A stretch of DNA of 64,000 nucleotides from Anaerolineaceae bacterium (GCA_002699125.1 PABI01000179.1:24652-88651); one strand, 5' to 3'; shown: positions 7,757 to 15,915, counted from the stretch's first letter. Translations and numbers: made by a program. The notes: generated from the sequence alone by a model not told the origin.

Positions 7757-8299
7757 TTAGGCAGCTTTTCGCTTGAGGCGCAGTTTATCAAAAGGAATTA
7801 TCGCGCGCACAGTGCCAACCCATTGATGATTGACCGAGCGAGAAAGATAGTAGAGTGCTCCCAAAACAACGATGCCGGAAAAAATCAACGTTGTCCGGGT
7901 GCTGCTGGCGTTCATCGGTGTCACTGTGGCATCAATTCGCTGGCTCGAATTGGAAACAAACTGCACATCAGAGCCACGCACAACTTCAACGGCCGTTTGC
8001 CCTGGCGGTAGTTCAAAAGCCACCACATGGTAGGTAGTGCCCCCAATGGTCTGGCGCTTTGATGTTTCGGCTAAATTGATTTCCCGGCTCTCGACGCGAA
8101 ACGTAGCCAGGCGTCCAACGGAACGCATTTCAACCGGAATAGCTTCCTGCCCGCGATTGTTCACGACGAGCGATCCATTCCCCACATCGAAGGCTATCTT
8201 TGAACCGCTATAACTACGCTCCCGAATCTGGTTGAACGCCCAAAACGACACAAAAACAACCAACGCCACTGCCAAAACCATACGAATTTTCTTGCCCAT
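7757..8299 (-). CDS. Hypothetical membrane protein with extracytoplasmic beta domain
   Basis: 180 residues from the ATG at 8299, which has an AAGGAG Shine-Dalgarno sequence at proper spacing; an upstream ATG at 8320 lacks one. A single N-terminal transmembrane segment (MVLAVALVVFVSFWAF) is followed by about 110 residues with alternating hydrophobic strands, then a second transmembrane segment (TLIFSGIVVLGALYYL) and a basic tail (KLRLKRKAA). The likely topology is two membrane helices holding an external beta-sandwich-like domain. The family is not recognised. Its 5' region contains a perfect inverted repeat (8313-8332) that could be an operator. Confidence 0.6.
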   Translation of the reverse strand: MGKKIRMVLAVALVVFVSFWAFNQIRERSYSGSKIAFDVGNGSLVVNNRGQEAIPVEMRSVGRLATFRVESREINLAETSKRQTIGGTTYHVVAFELPPGQTAVEVVRGSDVQFVSNSSQRIDATVTPMNASSTRTTLIFSGIVVLGALYYLSRSVNHQWVGTVRAIIPFDKLRLKRKAA

Positions 8300-8312
8300 C
8301 TCCAACTCCTTG

Positions 8313-8332
8313 TAGAACATCTTTATGTTCTA
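8313..8332. promoter_or_regulatory. Candidate operator (AGAACAT dyad)
   Basis: TAGAACAT at 8313-8320 and ATGTTCTA at 8325-8332 form a perfect inverted repeat with a 4-bp spacer. It lies immediately upstream of the Shine-Dalgarno sequence of the minus-strand gene starting at 8299. It could be a repressor site or a small RNA hairpin. The regulator is unknown. Confidence 0.45.
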
Positions 8333-8418
8333 AATCACTATTTTTGTATGAAAAGAAGTATAGAAGATGGATGTTATGAGGGTATTCAGTCGATGTTCAG
8401 ATTTTGAAACATGGAACG

Positions 8419-9330
8419 TTAGGATGGAGGGAGGAGGGGAATGGTGAGGGATACGGCCGTTTCACCCCCTGGTTCGCTGCTTACTGACACTTTGCCGCCG
8501 TGCCGTTCCACAATCGCCTTCACCAGCGTCAGGCCAATGCCGCTGCCAGACACCTTTTCCTGCATCTGTTCGGCCCGGTACAGTTCTTCCCAAACGTGTG
8601 GCAGCGCCTCTGGCGGAATACCGCGGCCGTTATCTAATACCTGGATAACCAGGTCGGTTTGAGCCTGAACGTTTAGCTGCACGGTATCACCAGGCCGCGT
8701 GTATTTGAGGGCATTGTCCAGCAGGTTGTGTACCGCCAACGTCAACAAATCTTCATCCAGAACCCATTTACTTCTGGCCGCCACAACCTGGCTGGCTAGT
8801 TGACGCCCGGCAGCTTCAAAGCGCTCGTGTTCTATCTGCATCAGGTCGCGAATTAAGGATTCGATATTGATTGGCTGTAAATTTAGCGGTTGGGCTTCCA
8901 GGTCAGACAGTTTCCGCAAATCAGACACCAGCTTGCTCAGACGCAGGGTTTCCGTCTGCATTGTTTGAATGAGACTTTGCTGCTTTTCATCCAGGTTGGT
9001 TAAGGAAAGCGTGCTCAATCCTGCACGTAGCGTTGTCAGAGGATTTTTCAATTCATGGTCGAGGCGGCGCAGGAAACGGCCGTGTTCCGTCAAGGTTTCG
9101 CGCCGTACCCGCTGCACGCTCAATTCCCGCAAATACCCCATCGACAGGCGCACCAACGTGTGAATCGCCACCACAATCGCCACGCTTAAAAACAGCACCA
9201 AAAGTACAACGTCTATGTCTTCTGGCACCAAAACCAATGAACCGCCCACAAACACCCGCAGCAGCAAAAGCAGACCAAAAAGACCAAGAGTTACGGGGAG
9301 CAAAAAATAGCGATTCTTAAGCAGCCTCAT
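8419..9330 (-). CDS. Membrane sensor histidine kinase (HisKA type)
   Basis: Two hydrophobic segments near residues 9-28 and 40-60 enclose only a short external loop, so it may sense within the membrane. The phosphoacceptor His92 lies in RRLDHELKNPLTTLRAG. The HATPase domain shows the N-box (LLDNALKYTRPGD), the G1 box (VLDNGRGIPPEA) and the G2 box (GSGIGLTLV); 303 residues is complete for a compact kinase. Its ATG overlaps the stop of the OmpR-type regulator at 9327-9330, so the pair is translationally coupled with the regulator first. It autophosphorylates and passes phosphate to that regulator; the signal is unknown. Confidence 0.94.
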   Translation of the reverse strand: MRLLKNRYFLLPVTLGLFGLLLLLRVFVGGSLVLVPEDIDVVLLVLFLSVAIVVAIHTLVRLSMGYLRELSVQRVRRETLTEHGRFLRRLDHELKNPLTTLRAGLSTLSLTNLDEKQQSLIQTMQTETLRLSKLVSDLRKLSDLEAQPLNLQPINIESLIRDLMQIEHERFEAAGRQLASQVVAARSKWVLDEDLLTLAVHNLLDNALKYTRPGDTVQLNVQAQTDLVIQVLDNGRGIPPEALPHVWEELYRAEQMQEKVSGSGIGLTLVKAIVERHGGKVSVSSEPGGETAVSLTIPLLPPS

Positions 9331-10049
9331 AACACCACTTCCACTGGGGCGATCCAGCGATAGCCCGAATTGGGGACCGTCTCAACAAACTTCGGCGCAG
9401 ATGAATCATCCTGCAGGGCGCGGCGCAGTTCCACCATGCGCGTATCCACCACGCGGTCCCCAACGCCGCTCTCCCAGCCCCAAACCACATCCAGCAGTCG
9501 TTCCCGCGAAATGAGTTCGTCCGGGTGCGTCATAAAATGTTCTAGAATTGAGACAGATTTGGGGGTCAAGGGCACTTCCTGACCGCGAACAAAAACGCGG
9601 CGGGCGCTGCGATCCAACTCAACATAGCCACTCTTCAGGCGGCGGGTCGATTGCAAAGGTTGTTTGCCGGACTGGGTACGACGCAAAACGGCCCGGATGC
9701 GGGCCACCAACTCCTGGGGATCAAAAGGCTTGTTTAGGTAATCATCCGCGCCTTCTTCGATAGCCATGACACGCTGTGCTGTTCCCGCGACCTGCGTCAG
9801 CAAAATAACGGGCGTCCAGTCGTTGCGCTGGCGAAGCCGGCGCAAAGCGCCGCGCCCGTCCAGTTGGGGCATCAACACGTCAAGCACCACCAGATCAGGC
9901 CGATGTGTGTGAATTTTGTCTAGCGCCTCCAAGCCTGTACTGGCGGTAATTATCTGGAAACCGGACAATTCGAGGAACATTGTTAATGTAGCTAAAATGG
10001 ATTCCTCATCGTCCACCAGCAAAATAAGGGGAGACTTTTCTTGTTTCAC
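9327..10049 (-). CDS. OmpR/PhoB-family response regulator
   Basis: The receiver domain has the acidic pair DDEES near residue 13, phospho-acceptor Asp57 in LVVLDVLMPQLDG and a late Lys in YLNKPFDPQEL. The C-terminal winged helix (SVSILEHFMTHPDELISRE, VDTRMVELRRALQDD, GYRWIAPVE) binds DNA. A GTG at 10049 preceded by GAGG at 6-nt spacing is the best start; the frame can extend to 10064 without a better ribosome site. It is the first gene of a two-gene operon with the kinase at 8419-9330. Confidence 0.94.
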   Translation of the reverse strand: MKQEKSPLILLVDDEESILATLTMFLELSGFQIITASTGLEALDKIHTHRPDLVVLDVLMPQLDGRGALRRLRQRNDWTPVILLTQVAGTAQRVMAIEEGADDYLNKPFDPQELVARIRAVLRRTQSGKQPLQSTRRLKSGYVELDRSARRVFVRGQEVPLTPKSVSILEHFMTHPDELISRERLLDVVWGWESGVGDRVVDTRMVELRRALQDDSSAPKFVETVPNSGYRWIAPVEVVL

Positions 10050-10144
10050 CGAATGCCTCAACACAATGGATTTGGCAGCAGCTTAACAGTTACCAAATCG
10101 AGCAGGTCTTTGAGGCTCGATCTTTACCCGTTTTGTTCAGCCTG

Positions 10145-10573
10145 TCAAACGACTTCCTCAATGCGGTAATGGGTATTAATCTTGGTACCGGAGCGATGGA
10201 ACATCTGGCTGGCAGAGCAGTAGATATTTTCTGAAAGCTCGATGGCCCGCGCCACATTGTCTTCGTTAATAGATTCGCCCCGCACGACGTAGGTGATGTC
10301 CACCTCGGTGTACACTTTGGGATGCTCTTCAGCACGGACGCCGGAAATTTCTACAAAAAATTCTTGCACATTTTGCCGCATCTTCTGCAAAATGCTGATC
10401 ACGTCCATCGCCGTACAGCCGGCCACACCGGCCAGCAAAAACTCCATCGGGCTGCCGCCCCCAGCTTCGCTGGCACTGCTGCTTAAATCAAACTGATAAC
10501 CTGACCCCAGCATACCGCGAAATTGCAAATCCTCGCCGGCCCAGGCAACTTTGGCTGTTTTTTCATTCTTCAT
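10145..10573 (-). CDS. OsmC/Ohr-family peroxiredoxin-like protein
   Basis: 142 residues with the two conserved redox cysteines of the OsmC family: Cys53 in VAGCTAMDV and Cys119 in IYCSAS. The family reduces organic hydroperoxides or handles sulfur species in the cytoplasm. The start lies only 2 nt after the stop of the CsoR-family repressor gene, so the two are co-transcribed. The C-terminus HYRIEEVV is typical of the YhfA/OsmC subgroup. The pairing with a CsoR-like repressor that lacks the metal-binding His suggests a role in reactive sulfur or organic peroxide stress (inference). Confidence 0.88.
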   Translation of the reverse strand: MKNEKTAKVAWAGEDLQFRGMLGSGYQFDLSSSASEAGGGSPMEFLLAGVAGCTAMDVISILQKMRQNVQEFFVEISGVRAEEHPKVYTEVDITYVVRGESINEDNVARAIELSENIYCSASQMFHRSGTKINTHYRIEEVV

Positions 10574-10575
10574 TT

Positions 10576-10854
10576 TTATTCCACCTTGGCAATTAAGTTC
10601 ATCAAATCATCAACCAGCGCTGTGCGCTCCGTTTCGCTCAATTCTGGCCCTTGCAGCAGGCAGTCGCGGGCATAGGTGCGCATGAATTGGAGCCGGGCAT
10701 TGTGTACGGCCGCACGCACGGCCGTTAACTGCTGCACAATCTCCTGACACTCCCGATCATCATCGAGCATCTTCTGCACACCCCGAATCTGCCCTTCAAT
10801 ACGATTTAGACGCGTTTGCAGCTCTTTTTTTACGGCCGTATTTGGTATCTTCAT
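10576..10854 (-). CDS. CsoR/FrmR-family transcriptional repressor with Cys36/Tyr61/Cys65
   Basis: An all-helical DUF156 repressor of 92 residues; the ATG at 10854 has a GAGGG Shine-Dalgarno sequence. The family signature LNRIEGQIRGVQKML is at residues 16-30. Numbered from this ATG, the CsoR ligand positions are Cys36 (RECQ), Tyr61 (RTYARD) and Cys65 (RDCL). The copper-coordinating His61 of CsoR is therefore replaced by Tyr while both cysteines remain, as expected for persulfide- or electrophile-sensing relatives such as CstR rather than copper sensors (inference). A nested inverted repeat upstream (10869-10924) is the likely control region. The downstream OsmC gene is co-transcribed. Confidence 0.88.
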   Translation of the reverse strand: MKIPNTAVKKELQTRLNRIEGQIRGVQKMLDDDRECQEIVQQLTAVRAAVHNARLQFMRTYARDCLLQGPELSETERTALVDDLMNLIAKVE

Positions 10855-10868
10855 TTTTCCCTCACAAA

Positions 10869-10924
10869 AACCTCCCGCAGGTTTCATTCCAGAACTATTT
10901 TTTGGAACAAACCTGCGGGAGGTT
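10869..10924. promoter_or_regulatory. Nested inverted repeat upstream of the CsoR-family gene
   Basis: AACCTCCCGCAGGTTT near 10869 is repeated as its exact complement ending at about 10924. Each arm is itself a small dyad (AACCT/AGGTT around a C/G-rich centre). Located directly before the repressor start, it could be an operator bound as two sites, since CsoR-family operators are GC-rich dyads. It could also be a hairpin ending an upstream transcript. Confidence 0.45.
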
Positions 10925-10968
10925 GGATAAACTTCAGCAAGCAGCCTGCTTGCCTAGCAGCCGCTAGC

Positions 10969-11175
10969 TCAGGTGAACGGACTGCTGGGCGGCGGGGCTG
11001 AAATGGTGCGGGTGGGACCGCTGCCCCCACCTACTGCAAACGCGGAGGACATATGACGACGCGTGTCGCCGCTGCCGCAGCCCGGGCATGTTTGTGGATC
11101 ACTTGATTGGGACATCCTTAACTTTTTCTCGAACACCTGCCCACATTCACGGCAGGCAAAATCATACATTGGCAT
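10969..11175 (-). CDS. FmdB-family zinc ribbon protein
   Basis: 68 residues starting MPMYDFACRECGQVFE, with CxxC at residues 9-12 (CREC) and a second pair in TCPGCGSGDTRRH, the FmdB regulatory-protein/putative zinc ribbon pattern. The glycine/proline-rich tail is low in complexity. The cellular role of the family is not settled. It lies alone between the CsoR-family gene and a glycosyltransferase; the ATG at 11175 has a GGGAG-type ribosome site. Confidence 0.85.
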   Translation of the reverse strand: MPMYDFACRECGQVFEKKLRMSQSSDPQTCPGCGSGDTRRHMSSAFAVGGGSGPTRTISAPPPSSPFT

Positions 11176-11247
11176 AGAATCTCAACTCCCTTAAATATAC
11201 TGTGGGGGAGTATAGTATCTGCCAAAAATTTTGTCAACAATTTTTTA

Positions 11248-11304
11248 CCACAGAGGGCACAGAGAAAATTGAGAAAATCTCTCAATTCTCTTTGTTCTCT
11301 GTGG
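11248..11304. repeat. CCACAGAG-type imperfect palindrome
   Basis: Starts CCACAGAGGGCACAGAG and ends CTCTTTGTTCTCTGTGG, with an AGAAAAT/ATTCTC-rich middle that also folds back. Two sequences built from the same words occur at 38387-38456 and 52475-52542. It lies between the zinc-ribbon gene and the glycosyltransferase stop. Confidence 0.6.
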
Positions 11305-11308
11305 CCAA

Positions 11309-12262
11309 TCAGGTTAGTTGGTGTTTGAGGATACGGAACCAGCCGCGAATTTGGATACCTGTTAGGACAACGGCCGTCACAATCCACGGATATTGCTGCC
11401 GGTAAAACTTGCGGTAGAAAATCTTCATCGCCCGCACCGATTCTTTAGCCACCTTCACCCGCGTCTCTTTGGGTGGTCTGGCAATCTCCGCCGACTCCTT
11501 GCGCAGGCCAGAACTGGCCCCCTTGTAATGCAGCACCTGCACATGGGGAAAGTAAATAATCTGGTAACCTGCCTGCCGGATTCGATAACAAAAATCAATA
11601 TCTTCGCCGTAGAAAAAATAGGTTTCATCCCAGCCGTCCAGCTCACGGCAAAGGGCCATTGGCATCAGCATGTACGATCCAGCAATCACGTCCACCGGAT
11701 GTGTTTCAACCATGTTTTTGTAGCTTTGAAAATAACCGTTGAAGCGAGGATTATCGGGCAACAGCTTGCTGAGGCCAGAAAAGTGGCAAATAGCGTTCCA
11801 CGGCGTGGGAAAACCGCGATGGTTGTCCGGGTCGCGCTCGCCGTTAGGGTAGATGAGGCGCACCGTCAGCGCTCCCACCTCGGGATGCTGCTCCAGGTAA
11901 GCCAGCGGCTCCACCAGGGCATCCGGCTCAACACGCGTGTCGGAGTTGAGGAAGAGGATGTTACGGCCGTTCGCCACCGCAACCCCCAAATTATTCGCCG
12001 CTGAAAAGCCTCGATTCACCTCACTGGCCACCAGCTGCACCGATGGATACTTGTCCCCCACCAGCGCCTGGCTGCCATCGCTGGAAGCATTGTCCACCAC
12101 AATAATTTCCACGCCGCCCGAGGGCTGTTCCGCCGCCAGCAGCGAGGCCAGACAATCATCCAGCAGCTGGCGCGTGTTGTAGTTCACAATGACAATGGAC
12201 AGGTCGAGAGCGGCGTTGGGAGAGTTATCCTGAGCGGAATCGAAGGGTTGGAGATTAGGCAT
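11309..12262 (-). CDS. Family 2 glycosyltransferase
   Basis: A GT-A fold transferase of 317 residues that uses nucleotide-sugar donors for cell-surface polysaccharide or rhamnan synthesis. It shows DLSIVIVNYNTRQLL, EIIVVDNASSDGS and the donor-binding LFLNSDTRVEPDAL (a DxD-like site), plus the acceptor-side motif DWD/EDIDFCYR as GEDIDFCYRIRQAGY. The C-terminal helix VTAVVLTGIQIRGWF may touch the membrane. The first ~16 residues (PFDSAQDNSP) are encoded by a CTGAGCGGAATCGAAGG-type dispersed sequence, so the extreme N-terminus may have been added recently. A TATAAT lies 9 nt before the ATG. Confidence 0.9.
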   Translation of the reverse strand: MPNLQPFDSAQDNSPNAALDLSIVIVNYNTRQLLDDCLASLLAAEQPSGGVEIIVVDNASSDGSQALVGDKYPSVQLVASEVNRGFSAANNLGVAVANGRNILFLNSDTRVEPDALVEPLAYLEQHPEVGALTVRLIYPNGERDPDNHRGFPTPWNAICHFSGLSKLLPDNPRFNGYFQSYKNMVETHPVDVIAGSYMLMPMALCRELDGWDETYFFYGEDIDFCYRIRQAGYQIIYFPHVQVLHYKGASSGLRKESAEIARPPKETRVKVAKESVRAMKIFYRKFYRQQYPWIVTAVVLTGIQIRGWFRILKHQLT

Positions 12263-12272
12263 AGTTGGCGAA

Positions 12273-13085
12273 TTATAGATGTCGTAAATATTGCTCGGGA
12301 TTATTCAAGAAGGAACGCGTGATAGTCACGTGCTCCAGCGTGTCGTAAGCTACCGATTGGGCCGGACTATAATCGAAGCTGAGTAAAGTGGCTTCGGGAA
12401 ACGCCATCAAAATAGGCGAATGGGTGGCGACGATGAACTGGCAGTTCTGAGCCACCATCTCCTTCATCAAGGAGAGCAAGGTGAGTTGGCGCATGGGTGA
12501 GAGTGGGGTTTCCGGTTCGTCGAGCAGGTAGAGGCTGTTGGGCTGGAAGCGGGATTGGAACAGTTCTAAAAAGCTCTCGCCGTGGGAGTAGGTGTTGAGG
12601 TGACGGCCGTACTGCGAGCGCAGCGCATTCAATTCCGTCACGTACGGCATTTTGGCCAATCCCTTCGCCTTCTCCGAGCGGCCCACGTACGTTTTCTCTA
12701 CTTGCTGAATTTCGGCCAGCAGCTCCGCTTCCATCTGGCTGAGCCGCTTGATGTAGCCGAAAAAATCTTCAGCGCGTAAGAAGAAGCCGCTGCGCGTTTT
12801 AATCGACCAGACCAGCCGCAGTTTATCGGCCAGCCGGCGCACGGGGGCCAGCGTTTTGTCCCGCGAAATATCTTCACTACCGACGGTGTAGGCAGAAACG
12901 GCCGTTGCCAACGCCTCAATCAACGTCGATTTGCCAGAGCCATTTTCGCCTACCAAAAACGTAACCGGTGTCGTCAATTCAATGCCATCTTCTTGCTGTA
13001 GGGCGGGGATGTTAAATGGATATTGCTGCCGCTCAGCATCATCGAGCGAGTCCAAATTAAGGCGAATGGTGCGCAAATGAAGCAT
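12273..13085 (-). CDS. AAA-type ATPase of the RecF/SMC-like ABC class (AAA_23/AAA_21)
   Basis: Walker A is GENGSGKST near residue 40, the ABC-like signature region is YSHGESFLELF, and Walker B is LYLLDEPETPLSP followed by an ATHSPILMA switch. This is the standard plan of stand-alone predicted ATPases with a short coiled-coil insertion (MEAELLAEIQQVEKTYVG). The ATG at 13085 (MLHLRTIRLNLDS) starts the domain cleanly; the frame runs up to 13121. The function of this family is not known; members are often annotated only as 'AAA family ATPase'. It precedes the glycosyltransferase by 10 bp but is probably unrelated to it. Confidence 0.85.
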   Translation of the reverse strand: MLHLRTIRLNLDSLDDAERQQYPFNIPALQQEDGIELTTPVTFLVGENGSGKSTLIEALATAVSAYTVGSEDISRDKTLAPVRRLADKLRLVWSIKTRSGFFLRAEDFFGYIKRLSQMEAELLAEIQQVEKTYVGRSEKAKGLAKMPYVTELNALRSQYGRHLNTYSHGESFLELFQSRFQPNSLYLLDEPETPLSPMRQLTLLSLMKEMVAQNCQFIVATHSPILMAFPEATLLSFDYSPAQSVAYDTLEHVTITRSFLNNPEQYLRHL

Positions 13086-13164
13086 GGCCGTATTGTCCCA
13101 CAAATCCATGCCGCTATCCAATTTGCATCGTTTTACAGGGGAAAATCAAAAAGCAAAACACAAA

Positions 13165-13241
13165 TGAGACGAATACACGAATGGAACGAATCGTTTATAA
13201 AAAATTCGTCTTATTCGTCCATTCGTGCTATTCGTGATTCG
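13165..13241. repeat. ACGAAT/ATTCGT word-array palindrome
   Basis: The left half has three ACGAAT-type words and the right half has five ATTCGT words, giving an imperfect long palindrome with an AT-rich centre (TTTATAAAAAA). It lies between the ATPase start and the glpC stop, where a 3' hairpin for glpC would fall. Confidence 0.6.
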
Positions 13242-13245
13242 CTTT

Positions 13246-14553
13246 TTAGCTCAAAGGGAGCAGCACTTTGGCCAATTCGCCTTCGGGCGGGTAGCCGTAG
13301 GCGGCTGAGAGCAGCTCAATGGGATGCACCGAGGCCTGCCCGGTGGCAGCGGTAATTTGCCAGCGGCACGTTTCGCTGTCGCAGACGTTAACCGGGCCGT
13401 TGACTTCATGGATGAACTCAAATAACGGCCGTCCCACATCCATCGCCACCTGATACTTTTCCGACTTGTAACCATACGTTCCGGCTACGCCGCAGCAGGT
13501 CGCCTCGCTTTCCACAATCTCCAGCTCCGGAATCAAATCCATGATCTCCACGCTGGGGCGACCAATGCGGTGCGCCTTAAACTGGCAGGGCTGATGGTAC
13601 GCCAGCCGCAGCGGGATGGGGCGCAATCCATCCGTTTTTAGCTCGCCGGCGTCGAGCAGCATCGTCAAAAACTCATTGAGATCGAAAGTGTTGGCCGCCA
13701 GCAGCCGGGCATCTTCTGTAAAATAATCCAGCAGCTCCGGCGCTTCTTCTTTCAGCGTCAGCGTGCAGCTGGTGGAAGTGCCCACAATCACATACCCTTG
13801 CTTCACGTAATCGATCAGCTTTTTGATATTGCTTTCATGATAACCACGGGCCGCGTCAAATTCGCCGTTGGAGAGCAGCGGCAGGCCGCAGCAGTTTTGC
13901 TCCGGTACCAACACTTCAAACCCGTTGGCTTCTAAAACCTGAACGGCCGCTTTGCCCACCCTTGGCTCAAAATATTCCGTCGAACAACCGCGAAAATACA
14001 CAATTTTGCGTGTCGCATTAGCCGGGGCCGATCGTTTCTTCAGCCAACCGCTAAACTTCTCGCGCGAAAAGACCGGCAGCGGCGCTTTGGGGGCAATCCC
14101 CAGCAGCTTGTCGGCAAAAAAACGGCCGATGCCGCCATGCAGCAAAAAGTTCGCCAGTGGCGCTACCGGCTGGCCAAACTTGCCCAGCAATTCCGGCCGG
14201 GCCACCAGATTATTACGCAGCTTGTTTCGCCCCGACTGCTTGTCTTCCTCCACAATGTCATTGCGAGCACGGGCATTAATCTCGGCAATCTTCACGCCGG
14301 TTGGGCAAGCCAGATTACACGCCCGGCAGCCGCTGCAATAATCCACGGAGTAATCCGGCGTGGGCTGCTTGTTCTGCCGGAAACGGCCTGCCTGGGGTGC
14401 CTCGTACTTGGGGCCAGGGAATAGATCCGTTACGGCCGAAACCGGGCAAACGGTCACGCAAATATTGCACTTAATACAATGATCCAGCGTCAGTTCAACC
14501 GGCTTTGCCGCTTCCAATTCGAGTGTTGTGTCTGCTTCCCAAACGTTCCGCAT
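13246..14553 (-). CDS. glpC: Anaerobic glycerol-3-phosphate dehydrogenase subunit C
   Basis: This membrane-associated iron-sulfur subunit passes electrons from GlpAB to the quinone pool. Two ferredoxin-type clusters are near residues 28-40 (CIKCNICVTVCPV) and residues 73-85 (CSGCRACNLACPT). Two CCG domains follow, with CCGLPLL and CCGVAGTYG as the diagnostic cysteine pairs. 435 residues is normal. It is the third gene of a glpA-glpB-glpC operon, with a 96-bp gap after glpB containing a folded repeat (14583-14640) that might lower glpC expression relative to glpAB. Confidence 0.94.
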   Translation of the reverse strand: MRNVWEADTTLELEAAKPVELTLDHCIKCNICVTVCPVSAVTDLFPGPKYEAPQAGRFRQNKQPTPDYSVDYCSGCRACNLACPTGVKIAEINARARNDIVEEDKQSGRNKLRNNLVARPELLGKFGQPVAPLANFLLHGGIGRFFADKLLGIAPKAPLPVFSREKFSGWLKKRSAPANATRKIVYFRGCSTEYFEPRVGKAAVQVLEANGFEVLVPEQNCCGLPLLSNGEFDAARGYHESNIKKLIDYVKQGYVIVGTSTSCTLTLKEEAPELLDYFTEDARLLAANTFDLNEFLTMLLDAGELKTDGLRPIPLRLAYHQPCQFKAHRIGRPSVEIMDLIPELEIVESEATCCGVAGTYGYKSEKYQVAMDVGRPLFEFIHEVNGPVNVCDSETCRWQITAATGQASVHPIELLSAAYGYPPEGELAKVLLPLS

Positions 14554-14582
14554 CTTCTTTCCCCATTTTTAATCATGTTGAT

Positions 14583-14640
14583 GTAGGGGCAGACCCCCGT
14601 GTCTGCCCTGCTTTGGGCGACCACGGAGGGTCGCCCCTAC
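14583..14640. repeat. Three-way-junction repeat between glpB and glpC
   Basis: Outer arms GTAGGGGC (14583-14590) and GCCCCTAC (14633-14640) enclose two inner hairpins: GGGCAGAC/GTCTGCCC (14587-14608) and GGGCGACC/GGTCGCCC (14615-14636). The whole can fold as a three-way junction. A shorter, imperfect relative is at 44486-44519. The position inside an operon suggests an effect on the downstream gene. Confidence 0.7.
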
Positions 14641-14649
14641 CTTAGATTT

Positions 14650-15915
14650 TCATTGAGCCAACAAATTCCCCACGGCAAAGCCAGTGGACAACGCCACCCC
14701 TTCAAACGAGCGTTCGCGAATGACTTCGCTGTGGCTGAGGGTAATGCCTGCGGCGTATACGTTTTCATACACCGGCTGGCTGCCGCCGTTCACCGGCTGG
14801 AATTGGGCATTAACCGTCAATCCGGCCCGGTACACGGGATGCCCTTTCGGGTCCATAAAATCCTGCTCAAACCAGTCCAGCCGACTCTCTGGCAGGGTCA
14901 CCGGCAGGTCAAACACCAGCTCGCGTGCCTCGCCGTGATGGTTGGTCACAATGCCGCCGCCCAAAATGCCGCCAGTGGCCACCACGTACCGCTCAAAGCG
15001 GTGTGCTTTGGGGCGAGAGGCAGCTTCGGTGAGAACGGCCGTAACCCTTCCCCCCTCATTTTCAATCCCCACACCCTCCAGACCATGATAAACTCGGCCA
15101 CCGGCCCGCTCAATCGCCTGCAGTAAAATGGCATGCAGCCGCATCCCCGGCAGCGATGGCGGCAAGCCGGGAATCTCAAATACCGGCACGCCCAACTGCT
15201 TTTCCAAATCCTCTTTGATGGCCAGCGAGGGCTGACGACCTAAAATTGCCGGCAGCCCCACCCGCTTTGCCTTGCCTAGCTTGGGCTTGATCTGCTGCAC
15301 CAAATCTTTGCGGAAATCAGCCTGGGCCATAATGCTGCCAATGCTGATCGGTGTGTTGAAGTTGCGCTGCGCCAGCTTGGGCAGGTCCAGCATCAGGTGA
15401 GCAGCCTCCACACCCTGCTTCACTAAATTTTCGGCCACGATGTTGGGGTAAAAATCCACCAGCTGCTTGATGCCTACGATCAGCATTGGGTCGTCGCGGC
15501 GCAAATCGCCGGCAATCATCGTTTCCGGGGCCAAGCAGGTAGGCCGAAACGTGCCCACAGCCGACGGCAGCAGCCAGTTTTTGTCCAGCGAGCCATGCAG
15601 CGGATACCCTGCCTCAGCGCACAAAGTTTGGAACGCCGTCAGCGCGGTCTCCACTCCGGCCACGCCCACCAAAGCGTAGGGATGCTCCGGCTGATCGGCA
15701 ATGAGCTTGGCCAGCGTTACGCCGGGTGATTCCACCGGCTGGCCTTCATCAATGGGGTAGTAACCCAGCACATCAATGCAGCCGCTGTGCCAATGGGTAG
15801 CTCCCCAGCCTTTGCTGACCAATCGAACCTTTTTCTGCTGGGCGGCAAGCTGCCAAACGGCCGTTAACCCCGCCAACCCCGCACCAACCACTAAAACATC
15901 ATTATTATTACTCAT
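14650..15915 (-). CDS. glpB: Anaerobic glycerol-3-phosphate dehydrogenase subunit B
   Basis: A flavoprotein subunit of the membrane-bound GlpABC complex, 421 residues. The Rossmann motif VVGAGLAGLTAVWQLA begins near residue 10 and binds the FAD ADP moiety. The C-terminus VYENVYAAGITLSHSE contains the second FAD contact, followed by GFAVGNLLAQ. It overlaps glpA by 4 nt (ATGA at 15912-15915), a sign of translational coupling, and is followed by glpC. The complex oxidises glycerol-3-phosphate to dihydroxyacetone phosphate under anaerobic conditions. No glpK or glpF is in the window. Confidence 0.93.
   Translation of the reverse strand: MSNNNDVLVVGAGLAGLTAVWQLAAQQKKVRLVSKGWGATHWHSGCIDVLGYYPIDEGQPVESPGVTLAKLIADQPEHPYALVGVAGVETALTAFQTLCAEAGYPLHGSLDKNWLLPSAVGTFRPTCLAPETMIAGDLRRDDPMLIVGIKQLVDFYPNIVAENLVKQGVEAAHLMLDLPKLAQRNFNTPISIGSIMAQADFRKDLVQQIKPKLGKAKRVGLPAILGRQPSLAIKEDLEKQLGVPVFEIPGLPPSLPGMRLHAILLQAIERAGGRVYHGLEGVGIENEGGRVTAVLTEAASRPKAHRFERYVVATGGILGGGIVTNHHGEARELVFDLPVTLPESRLDWFEQDFMDPKGHPVYRAGLTVNAQFQPVNGGSQPVYENVYAAGITLSHSEVIRERSFEGVALSTGFAVGNLLAQ

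Noticed and set aside
8313..8332. SOS/LexA box
   Set aside because: The dyad AGAACAT-N4-ATGTTCT has an 8-nt distance between GAAC and GTTC instead of the 4 nt of Gram-positive LexA boxes, and the gene is not a repair gene. Kept only as an unidentified operator.
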